Shown here: in pieces, positions 1-10,900 of the stretch | Position numbering within the stretch: position 1 is the stretch's first letter | How the letters are laid out: every line of letters starts with the position of its first letter | From: Prostheceraeus crozeri | Taxonomy: Eukaryota; Platyhelminthes; Polycladida; Euryleptidae | Reading direction: 5' to 3' | NCBI GenBank assembly: GCA_907163375.1 | Contig: CAJQUW010001845.1 | Span: 124,001 to 188,000 of the forward strand | Length of the DNA: 64,000 nt | Notes under the pieces: generated by a model | Database searches by the model: none | What the model saw: only the letters and a program-made list of their open reading frames with translations | Told to the model about the DNA's origin: nothing | Program-made: the position numbers and the translations under genes

Positions 1-2107
1 TACTTATTGTAGTTGAGCTGATGCAATGTACTGATTGGTACTGAAGGCTAGATAATCAACCATGAGAAATGTTTGATTTGTACTTCAAAATATGTGTGCT
101 GTTGAGATATGCATGTGCTTTGTCGGACCTATTTGAAACGTTTATTTTTCATATTATCTTTTTTTATGAAGTTCGTAAATCCTAGAGTTGACCACCACTG
201 TTTCTACGTACATGTTATTAAGGCAGAGTCTGTCAGATTTTGACGTTAGTGTAATTTCAGATGTAGACTAAAATGATCAGAAACAATTTTTGATGACTTT
301 GTGAAGATTTTTGTTGTCAGTTCAAATTATATCTTCGAAGACGACTAACTCTTATTTTTAACAGAATAAGGGTCAACATGATTGTCTAACAGATATTTAA
401 TGATTTTTACTTATTTTTCTAACATGTAAATATCATATATTATATCAAAGGAACCATCGAGGACTAGGCTAGGAGCTTCAACTCTATTTGAAATATGCTG
501 AAAGATAAGTCTTATTAAGTGGGTTAGTGTAGTTAGACAATTCGCGTTAGTTGCTAAATTTTCAAAACATTCAATCAACCTTGCTGTAAATGATACTTTA
601 TGCATTAGGAGAGGGCTGTAATTTTACTGCTCTAATTTTTCGACTCAGTCCTAAAATGGATTCTGATGTAGTCACCATTTTGACTATTGATGGTCCCATG
701 AGCAGCTCATTGCTGGGTGGTCAATGAAGTCAATCGCATGCTTGAAGTGAATTACTCAATTGTAAAAATGCGTTAGAAAATTAGTTAATAAGTCTGCTAA
801 GTACACCGTCATGTGGTGGTCAAATGAAGGCTTTTTATCACTTCTGAATTTGCCGTTATATAAGCTGTCTATAAACCGCTACGTAGCTATAGAGATTTTT
901 CTAATTATATTCCAAGTCATCTATGCCAGGAAAGCAAAGTACCGTATATCCTCTAGTAGAACCTGGGTCAGACTCTGAGGCATCTTATGAAATCTGCAGA
1001 CCATCGATAAACATCCCGTTATAGCTGCACAATTGTTCATGTGCCTACCGCATACCTGGTAGGCACTAATACACATGACGATTTCGCAATTAGTAGGCTA
1101 ATAGTGATAGTGAATTCTATATGTAGTTTCAATCTCTAATAATGTACCGGCACGCACCGGTACTTTTAATGTTAATTTTCTGACTCAATAATAATCACTT
1201 TTTTGCTTTGGAAATGTGGAAGACTTTCACACATGCACTACTGGCATACCGGCATTGCGGATAATTGGCCTATTATATGACATTACTATGAATCTACAGT
1301 TTGAAACACCTAAGACGGACACCAGAAACAGAAATTAGACAAAAGATAAATGCGAACTTTAGTGTTGAATAATGATGTTAGAGCAAGTATGCTACAAGAA
1401 TACCTAGGATATCAGGCGCATGTAAGAAAGATCTATACTGCGGTATACTGTACTAGCAGTAGCGAAATACCTCATACAAAAGGCCGGTATTTTTGTGTAG
1501 GTTCACCGAATGCTGTGGTTTCATGTCGTGTTTTTTACCGACAAATGTGTACTTTAATGTAAGTAAATAGAACGCGGGTAAGAGTAACATGAATTAAAAG
1601 AACCCCCCCCCTTGGGTTCTATTATAAGATATGCGATATTCTAAGGAATGGGAAGAAAGGAAAAATTTGCTAAGTACAGCGCTTGGATAGCGCCTGCAAA
1701 AAATGTTCACTCAATTTACGCATATAGACTAATCTTGAAGCTACATCCTGTCGTGGGTCTCAAGAACGTTGATATGATGTGTCTTATGAGTGGGTGGGAT
1801 ACCTTTGCTGGCCGGGATTTTCAACGAAAATGAACTGTAAATGGATAATGACGTCCTGAGAATTATTATCTGTTTTGGTCTCATGGAACATTTTTAAAAA
1901 TTTTCCGGAAGACCTGGAAAAGTCGGAATTTTTGATAAGAGAAACTGTACGAACCCTGTATGTTAAGCTATCAACTTGCTCGACTGGTTTGAAGTCATTG
2001 CGGATACGTCGATCTGTTGCAGATACTTCGCCTAGCCTCGGTTGGCAGTAATAAGTACATCAGAGTGATTTCTTTCAGATAAATAAGTGAACGTGGGAAC
2101 ATCTATG
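1..2107. other. gene-free, nothing recognised
   Basis: AT-rich sequence with only short chance frames. I looked for the missing DDX49 Walker A exon (GSGKT) on the + strand and saw none. A C-tract of ten bases lies near 1603. Confidence 0.5.
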
Positions 2108-2822
2108 CAGGGATGCGGAGTCGGAGTCCTATCATTTTTGCTGGAGTCGGAGTCCTATCAAATGATAGGACTACGGACTCCGGTCTATAACTAGACCCGA
2201 AATATAATACAAACAACCTATTTAACCTCGTGCATAGCTGTCACTGTCTTGATGTCAACTTTCTCCGTCAAACAAAAGTACTGAGACAGCAGTGCATACA
2301 AAGCTTGCAATAGTTGAGAGAATGAACCGTGATAGTGAAAAAGAATTGTCTTTTCACTCGGTGATTTAGTAGAGAAGACAAGCCTTCCTAGCCTCGATCA
2401 CACATACACACCAAAGGTCACGTCAGAGACAAAAATGAAATACTATAGTTTGTTTGAGAACATTACCTCTTCACGTTAATCGTGTGTTATGTCTCCTCCA
2501 AAGCGCATATTAAAATCCAAAGTGTACTCATATTTTTTGGAGAAGGATGGGGGATTTTCCTGTCTGGTAGAGAGTGGAGAAAAACAAACCACACATCAAC
2601 AAGATGGGAGTAGCCGAGTCGCATGCATCCAACTGAAAGCGATATTTGCTAACCTTTCATCGAAAAGGAATGATGATTCATACAGCAATGAACACTAAAG
2701 ACAGGTTTAGGTAAGCTTATAATGATCGATGATGTAGGTCACCAGTTTTTCAAAAACTAGGCTATATATACTTTCCACCCGGAGTAGGAGTCCTATCAAA
2801 ATGACAGGTCTCCGCATCCCTG
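2108..2822. mobile_element. hAT element, 715 bp, with perfect 8-bp duplication
   Basis: The ends are CAGGGATGCGGAGTC and its inverted copy, flanked by CATCTATG on both sides (2100-2107 and 2823-2830). Eight-base duplications and CAGGG termini are hAT hallmarks. The phrase GGAGTCGGAGTCCTATCA recurs inside both ends. A + frame at 2489-2695 begins SPPKRILKSKVYSYFLEKDG, which resembles the N-terminal BED-finger region of hAT transposases, though the zinc-binding set is not complete. Non-autonomous or internally deleted. Confidence 0.82.
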
Positions 2823-4901
2823 CATCTATGACGAGGGCCTGCCAAGATTGACATGACATACAATGAAACCATGACATCATCACGTATTTAATTAAACTTA
2901 CAACCACTTGGATTCGTTAGATAGGTCACATGTGATTGACGATGTCATCATAAAACAGTCTGTAAACATTTTTGATGCGCAAGTTATATAAACGGAAAAA
3001 CCAGTCTTCTGTAATAGCTTCATCATGATGTGCGAATAAAAGCGCGCTGTTCTGAGATGATAAAAATATACGTAGTGAGATGAGATGGACTAGCGTCAGC
3101 TTAAATGCACCGGCATATTCTGGGGATGTAACGTAGCCTCGCTTCGGACTCCGTATATTTTCAGCTCCGAACGTGTGGAAATTTCGAAACTCCGGCTCTT
3201 GGCTTATGGAGGCTTTGGCTCCGGCTGACTCAGCTGTGAAAGGTTGGGCATAGAATATTCAAAATTGCGATCTCTTATTTCGTCGATTGACAGGCAATCG
3301 AACCTGAAGATGTTTTACATTTTGTGTGCCTTTTCCAATCACGTGGCTCGAATGGTGCTGAGATTGTCAAATGTTCTCACAGCAGTGACAGCATCCAATG
3401 TAGATATGCCGACCGTGGCCATAGGTATCACAAATTGAATATTTTTTCAATTGAATAAGACGGTCACATGCATAAATAAGTAATGAAGATCCCAGGGCAG
3501 TCTACCGAAAATTGTGATAGCCTACTGTATGTCTGAGCATATACCATACCTTCCCCTGGATCCACAGTTATCTCCGGTTAGGTAAAAGACACAACCGAAG
3601 GTGCGAAGTGGGACCTACAGTGCCAACAATCTAGCCCAATCCACCCAGTAACAAGCTAACAGCAGCCCCGTACCACCCTTGGAGGCCCTGATATGTTACA
3701 ATGGATGCAGGCATATAGGGACAATCCATCGAGCCCAAAAGATACATAGCTGCTGTTATGGGAAAGTCCCCATCGACTCCCCCCCCTCTCCTTAAAGCTC
3801 CTTAACCCCGGTAGGACGGGTACAGCTACAAAGATGTACATGCAGCCTGTATTTGGTCTCGGTCATTGCATGCAAACTCACTGATGGATTCTTTCGGATA
3901 GCCTACAGTACTCCTACACAAATCTTAATTATCGATGAGGGCCGTATAAAGTCGATAGGCCTACATAAGCGCAGCATAAGCTTCATTAAAATGTTGCATT
4001 TGGTAAAGTAAGTGTAGGTCTGACGTTTTAATATTTCTTTTATTCCATGTGACTTTATTACTGTAGTAGTTTACTAAGCCTGCTGATCAAATATTTCAAT
4101 GCAAAATAATATCTAGGAGTAGCTATGTAAGCTGCAGTGGCTTCCAGACCATGTTAAATGTTTTATTTCCATTGAAAGGAGTTAGAGGCAATTAGTCACG
4201 TGATAGATTTTGTTGCAAAATAGACATTGTGGTGTCCTTCAACATTTTGTCAATAAAGCTTCAATTACGAGTTGACATTTTTGAATTTCCATTTTATTTC
4301 TTCTGAAGACAAACGGTAGAAAAACTACCGATAGTTCAACAAATCATTCGGCTGTTATTTTATATGAAACGATGAAAATATTCGATAAGAAACCAAATCA
4401 TAGCAAGTTCAAATTTCGAAGACAATTTCGATTTTGTTTATGCGAGACGGTTCATTTGACTTGGTGATTTTAATTAGTCAGTCAGGCGTTAAAATATCTA
4501 ATTAACCATAAGAAAGGAAATTAACCGGTTAATCGTCAATGTGACCGGATGAATATGTTTGAAACATGTGAAAAAGTTGGTTTCGCTTGTGTACTAATAA
4601 TTTATTTTCGATTGAACCAAGCTCCTGCTCCTCAGCTTCGTTACATCCCAAGTAGGCCTATATACTTCTACCCTATACATTTGCTTCTACCTATTTTACA
4701 TTTGCTATATTCATAGGAAAATGAAACCTTTCGTTGGCAAAATTTTTCTCTTTTTGTTTACATAAATTTGTTTCTTGTACAAATTGATGTAATTTTCTCT
4801 TACATTATCTTGACTTCATAGAATGGAGTGATATTATTTTTTTTCTTATAAGGATATTATATTTCTGATTGATAAAACATCTGGAAATTTTTGTTTGACA
4901 G
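2823..4901. other. gene-free, upstream of first DDX49 exon
   Basis: Holds a GC-richer block around 3540-3860 and a CCGGCT/GGAGGC-rich patch at 3130-3235, both probably repeat remnants I could not assign. No exon with DEAD-box Q motif or Walker A was found, although the N-terminal part of DDX49 should lie here or farther upstream. Confidence 0.4.
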
Positions 4902-4978
4902 GGAATTGGCATATCAAATCTCCGATGCTGTCACTGCCATCCACAAAGTAAATTGCTGTGTCATCACTGGTGGAAGAA
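4902..4978 (+). CDS. DDX49: DDX49 exon a (motif Ia to GG motif)
   Basis: The acceptor is TTTGACAG before 4902 and the donor is GTAAGA at 4979. The exon reads (R)[10 protein letters not shown]...CCVITGG, matching PTRELAYQ and the GG motif of DEAD-box proteins. It starts on the last base of the Arg codon, so an upstream exon must supply PT and AG/CG. It ends with one base of a Ser codon completed by the next exon. Confidence 0.8.
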
Positions 4979-7900
4979 GTAAGACAAACATTTATTATTT
5001 CTGTTTTGAAGTGCATGTGCAGATACTTTCGTGGATTCTTCTTTAGTGCTCGCAAAAAAAATGTGAAGCTATGAATCCATTGTTGCCACAGCGGCGGATT
5101 CTTCAGGTGGCGGCGGAGTTTTGACTACTAGAAAATTCCGCCGATTTTTCTTTTTTTGTTATTTACCCTTTTACATGCAACTATAAAGCATCGCCAGTAA
5201 TGAAAAGGGATTAGATCAACAGATCATTTCGTAAATTATAGCAGATTATGAAAGACGACGCCTGTCATAAGTTGTATGAACTTGAATTGCAATCAACAAG
5301 GCGACGATTGAAATAAAATGACAGACCAGGGACTGGCTACAATCATCCTGGTCAAGTTTGTTTCAAGCTTTACAAGTTTTTACAACGCTTTTACAATTTT
5401 TGCTTCGATTGCAACATTTTACCTCTTTTGTTTTAAAATATTGACTTTCATTCCATAGTTGCTTTTCTTTGAAATACAGCATAATGTACAGCGCATGTAG
5501 ATTGTTACCGGGCAAGAAAGGGAGGTTTCTTTTGCAGCATTGCTGAAACTGATAAACTTCTATGCTCGCAAGATGATTTTGGTAAATGTTCTCTACACCT
5601 ATAAATTTGAGTATTGGTAACTTGTTTTTTCTGTCTTCTGTTTTATAACGTCAAAGTTAGGAAGTTCATTATGATGTGATCAATAAAATCTGTTATAAGA
5701 GTTCTTGCAAGCAACGAATAAAGTGAAAATTGAGTCAAAGCAACACGAACAAGAAATGAGCGAATAATTCTAGTTATAATCCTGGCGGAATTTTCTCCAT
5801 TGGGCCGCTGTGGCAACACTGGCTATGATCTCTGATTACAAACTGGTAGTCATCCCTTCTGATCTCACCCACAGGTCGCATCCATCAATCCGTTGAATTA
5901 GAAGCGCAGCCTCAGATCGTGGTGGCCACTCCTGGTCGATTAGCGGACCATGTTAAGCGTGGAACTGACCTGGAATTGTCTGGAGTACGTGTTTTGGTTC
6001 TGGATGAGGTGGATCGTCTTCTCGAGGACGGCTTCTCCGACGATATCGCCAGCATTTTGGAGAAATTGCCAAGCAAGCGCCAGACCCTCATGTTCTCCGC
6101 CACTTGTACACCTGCGGTTCGACAGGCGATAGACGCGTTTCCCGCCGACTCTCAGCCGTTCGTATGGCGCGAGGGTGTTGACGACGTCAAGTCAGAGAAA
6201 GTAAGAAAAACTTCACATACAAATATGCCACCACATAGATCTTGATCATAATTGAAGCTTATTAATGGACGATTACATGTGATGATGACCGTCAGCTCGC
6301 ATCACGGCACTCTTCAAACGATTAATATCCTTCCCCAAATACAATGTGACCGGTAATGCTTTCATGAAACCGCTTTCATTCGTCTGGAAAACGATCCTTT
6401 TACTGGTGCCCGCACTCCAGGCATGAAGTCACACTAGGAAATTAGGATTGGGGAAGACTTCATGCACTCTAACTCTCTCCAAGATAGGATTTGTGACCTG
6501 TAGTGAGGAAAACTGTGTTACCTCCTGCAGAGGACAGGCTCGAACACTGGACATTTGCACCGAAACGCGGTTCTTAACCAACTAAGCTATTATATCATCC
6601 ATGGCGACCGCACAGAAACACTGTCAGGCTAACAAATCTCTAACAGTATCACTCACCCATTGAAATTAGCTTGTCACTAGCAACTCACAATCTAACACTG
6701 TGAGGTCAATCTGTACGGTCGCCCCAGAACATCTACGAATATATTAAAGAAACGAATATATTCAATTCAGTATTTCAAATGCTTGTACCGGTATGATAAA
6801 TAGGGCTGGCTGGCTAGAAGGATTACCCGATCCTGTCCTGCGGATAGGGGCGTGGCGGGAAGCCACTGAGGCCGAGGAGGCGTGCAACCCCCCACGGGCG
6901 ATGCCAAAGATCGAAAACAGAGCCCGAGGACGCAAAGATAGCCGCTCGGGTAGAAGAGAGGGAGGGACAAGACCACAGCAAGTGAGGGACATCGCGGTTT
7001 ACACCACAAACAGGGCAGTCAGGAGAAGTGGACCTGCCAATCCTGTGAAGATAAGAGTTGAGAAGAAGGCTGTGGCTGTTGCAACGAAGACGTGAAAGCT
7101 CACAACGGACAGCGCGAGGGAGGGGCGACGGGAGTGAAGAGAGCACGGTCAGACAAGAGAAGAAGAGAGGAGAAGAGACACGATGAGTGATTGGAAACGG
7201 ACCAAGAGAGAGCATGCTGGATTGCAACCATTTCAGCTGTGAAGCTTGAACAGTGCGCTTCAGCATGAAAGGAAATAGAGAAAGTGGAAGAGCATGAAGA
7301 GCAGGTTATGAAAACACTCGAATTTAGTGTGTGTACACGAATTTCTAAATTTTCAAATTTTGGGGATTTATGCACAAAATTTGAAAACTCATGTACATTG
7401 AAGATGAAAATTATGCAGGCCTGTTTTTGAAGAAATTGCTTATCTGATAAAGCTTAGACAGTATGAAATTGTTGTTGGTCATAGCTGCGTATAACGTCAC
7501 CTAGTCATTTTATGAACATTGGTGTCCGAATAGCAATGACTCTTCAGTTTTCTGTACTTGTAAATAGTGTGAAGCGGATGATAAGAAACTCGAATCAACC
7601 GTAAGACTCCTTCGTCTTAACCTTGAGGTAAAAGTCTTCTTAAAACTTTTCCTATCATTGTGAGCATTACAAACCGAATCATCATCTTCAAATTTTTGAG
7701 CGAACCGAACGTTTCAGTGTATGTACTGTACATACCCCATAAACATCAAGCCTGTGCTTTCGACGTATCTCAGCCGCATGCATTCGGGATCATTTTAGCT
7801 GAATAGAGTATCTTAGAAAAACACTTCTATTTTCAAGTACGATAAGTCATTGATGATGACATGCTTTAGTTTTGAATGTGTTGTGATATTTCAGGTTGGT

Positions 7901-10900
7901 GTTACAGTCGATCTCCTGAAAGATTTCAAAATCCGAATGGCAGCTCAGTACAAGGAATCGTATCTCGTTCAACTTCTTCGACAATTCACAGAGAAAAATG
8001 AGCGATCGTTGGTCATCGTCTTTACCAATCATTGTAAATGGTGTCATTTGATTGGCATAATTCTGAGACAGTTCGGAATTACTGCTGTCGTCCTACACTC
8101 ATTCTTAAATCAGCGAAGGAGGCTTATGTCACTGTCGAAATTCAAATCCAATCAGGTGAGAAATAAGTTTTTTACACTCGACTAATCAATAACGCTAATT
8201 GTTGAGTTCTCAAAAGGCCAGTAATTTTATAACCGATCGAATCGATGCGAATTCTGATTTGATTGACTTCGGGTTTGTTTTCAATGGAAGGCTCAATTTA
8301 TTGCTGTTTTTTAATTATCGGAAAATTGTTTGCTACTGAATAATGGATTATGAGTAGTATCAAGTGATATCATTTATAATTATGTTGTTAAATCATGTTT
8401 CAGGTCCGAGTTATGATAGCCACAGATGTAGCGAGTCGTGGTTTGGATATTCCTATGGTTGATCTGGTTATAAACGAAAATGTGCCTGAACGACCTAAAG
8501 ATTATCTGCATCGTGTGGGACGAACAGCGCGAGCTGGGAGGGCCGGAACTGCCATCACGTTAGTGAATCAGTTTGAAACTGCTCGTCTGAAAGCAATCGA
8601 AGAGAGAATTGGTAAATGGATGTCAATTTATGCCGTAAAAGACTCATTTACCCAAAGATTGTCATTTCAGAGAGAGAATTGACCGTGTATGATGAAATAA
8701 AGATGGATGATGTGAGCAGCATTGTGAAGAAGGTGGCCTTGGCACGCCGAAATGCAGAAATGGTAATTTCACGGCATCTAGAACTTAGTTTTCCTCTTAG
8801 TTGAGTTTCAGTTTCGATGCGAATGATACTCTACGATGTGCGCTACCAGTGCTCATCAATCATGGAACTATGCACGCCAATTTAGATATAATTGCATGAC
8901 GCTTCGATAATCTTGAATTTTCCTGCGTATTTTAAGGGTTTTTCGCACCAAAAAGGTCACTTAGAAAGAAAAGGTATTGCCAATGCCATGGTTGACTTTA
9001 AAGTCAGAAACGCGAAATTTCTCAATGCCCGTCTGATTTAAATCGAGGTGTTTTAATCATTCCATGAAAAACCTCCGTGTGATATTTTGTCGGAGTCTTT
9101 CTCTCTAATTGAATGCATTTCCCCACAACTGTTAAAGATAAATGAGTGTCTACGTGATTCTGCGAGATAGATAATACTGAATGTCCTATCCCATCCATTA
9201 CTAGCCATGTTCATGGTGATCGTGATACCAATGCATTGCTTAACATTGTCATTAACATTTTCTTAAACAATTACCAGAAAAAAGTGAAAGATAATTTACG
9301 AAAAGAGGCAGTGAAAGACACAGTCTGTTTTGTAATTTTAATTGTAAAATCATTCCGTAGATGTCTGAGATCATCATTCCAGTTGGTCATGTCAATAATT
9401 TTGCATACTTCAAAGTACCGTAGCTATAAGAACAAAATGAACTGAATCCTGACCGCACGAGGATCTGACGCGCATCTGCCTACACACTTTCAGTTTCAAT
9501 TTTCAAAAGTTGAAATTGTCTGACTAGTCCAACTAGCCTCTACAATACCGATAGTGACCAAACGCTCGTTTTGTATCATTCCAGTCATTAATGGCAAAAA
9601 TTTGACTGCTCTGTTCTAACTAATCATTAATTAATCAAAGCACTTTCTCATCTCATCGCTGATTAACGTTTTCTATAAGTGCACTTTATTTTATTCTTTT
9701 ATTTTGATTAATTCATTTTCGACTGTTTTACTATTCATTTCCTTACGTATACATGCCTGCTTACCCCCATCGAGTTAATATGTCTGACGAAGCGTTCATT
9801 CGATGTATGTATTCATGAAAGGAATGCTAACAGCCAACGAACCAGAAGTCATTCATATTAATAATTTTGTTCCTACAAATAATTTGAGTCTTTTGCTTCT
9901 AAAACTTGAAATAGGCTCAATTATGGGTGAAATCTCGAATAGTTGATCTTCTCTCAAACCTTTCCATTGTGAACTACTTAATTAACTCAGCCATTTTCTG
10001 TACTTGATTTATAGGCCTATTACTCCGTGCAAGTAGGTTTGCGTGGAATATACATCCGTAGGAGAACAGCTTCATGAACCTACTTTAGAGCAAATAATAT
10101 TCATCTTTTTCCTGATAACTTTGCCTTTCCCTGATATTCAAACTTTTCGTCAGCATGAAATGTCTATTTCACAAATTCGGGTTATTCGTCTGTCATCAAG
10201 CAGCAAGCACGCACGAGCTTGGTATCAGACTAATGTCCCGAAGTTTGTGAGTTGAACTTTTCATGGGCATTAACAAGGAAATTGTTAGTCGTTTGTCTGA
10301 GAATATTCATTGAATTATCCATATCTGCATGTGTAGAAATCACAGGGATTGATTCATTAGCGTTTGGGTTACTCTAGATCGGACATAATCCTATCCCAGC
10401 TATTGTAGGCAAGTGATAGAGATTGACATAGATATTCGTCTGTCTTTGGCTTGTGTGATCGGCCAAGCGCGCGCATTGCAGAAGTAGCTCGAATCAGCGA
10501 ACACACGACTCTCAACAGTCAGATTGCAGGCAGGCTGCGCCAAGTGAAAAGTAGCATCTTAAGCTCAATTTTCCGCCGTGATTAATGTGTCAAATGGAAA
10601 TATTATTCGCACTGCTCGGCTCTTCACGATCTAAATTTACTGACTGTGTACTTTCCTTGCATTCTATTGCGTCTTCACCTACTACTGTACACATGCATTA
10701 CTTTTCCACCTCGTCCATTCTCACTCATTTTCCTCAATCTCTGATGCGCATGACTTGTCAATTATGTGATTTTGACGGCTTTTGCATAAGCTCTGATTTA
10801 TCCTCCAGCTGGAAGTTAAGGTTATTGTCTTCGTTTTGTGAATGTGCTCCTGCATTACTTCCTGAGGCGCACTTATCAAATAAATCATCTCTTTGCATCT

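Noticed and set aside
5912-6103. 63-codon minus frame
   Set aside because: Antisense shadow of DDX49 exon b.
6793-7095. 100-codon + frame in GC-rich DNA
   Set aside because: It is the antisense shadow of the LINE fragment coded on the minus strand.
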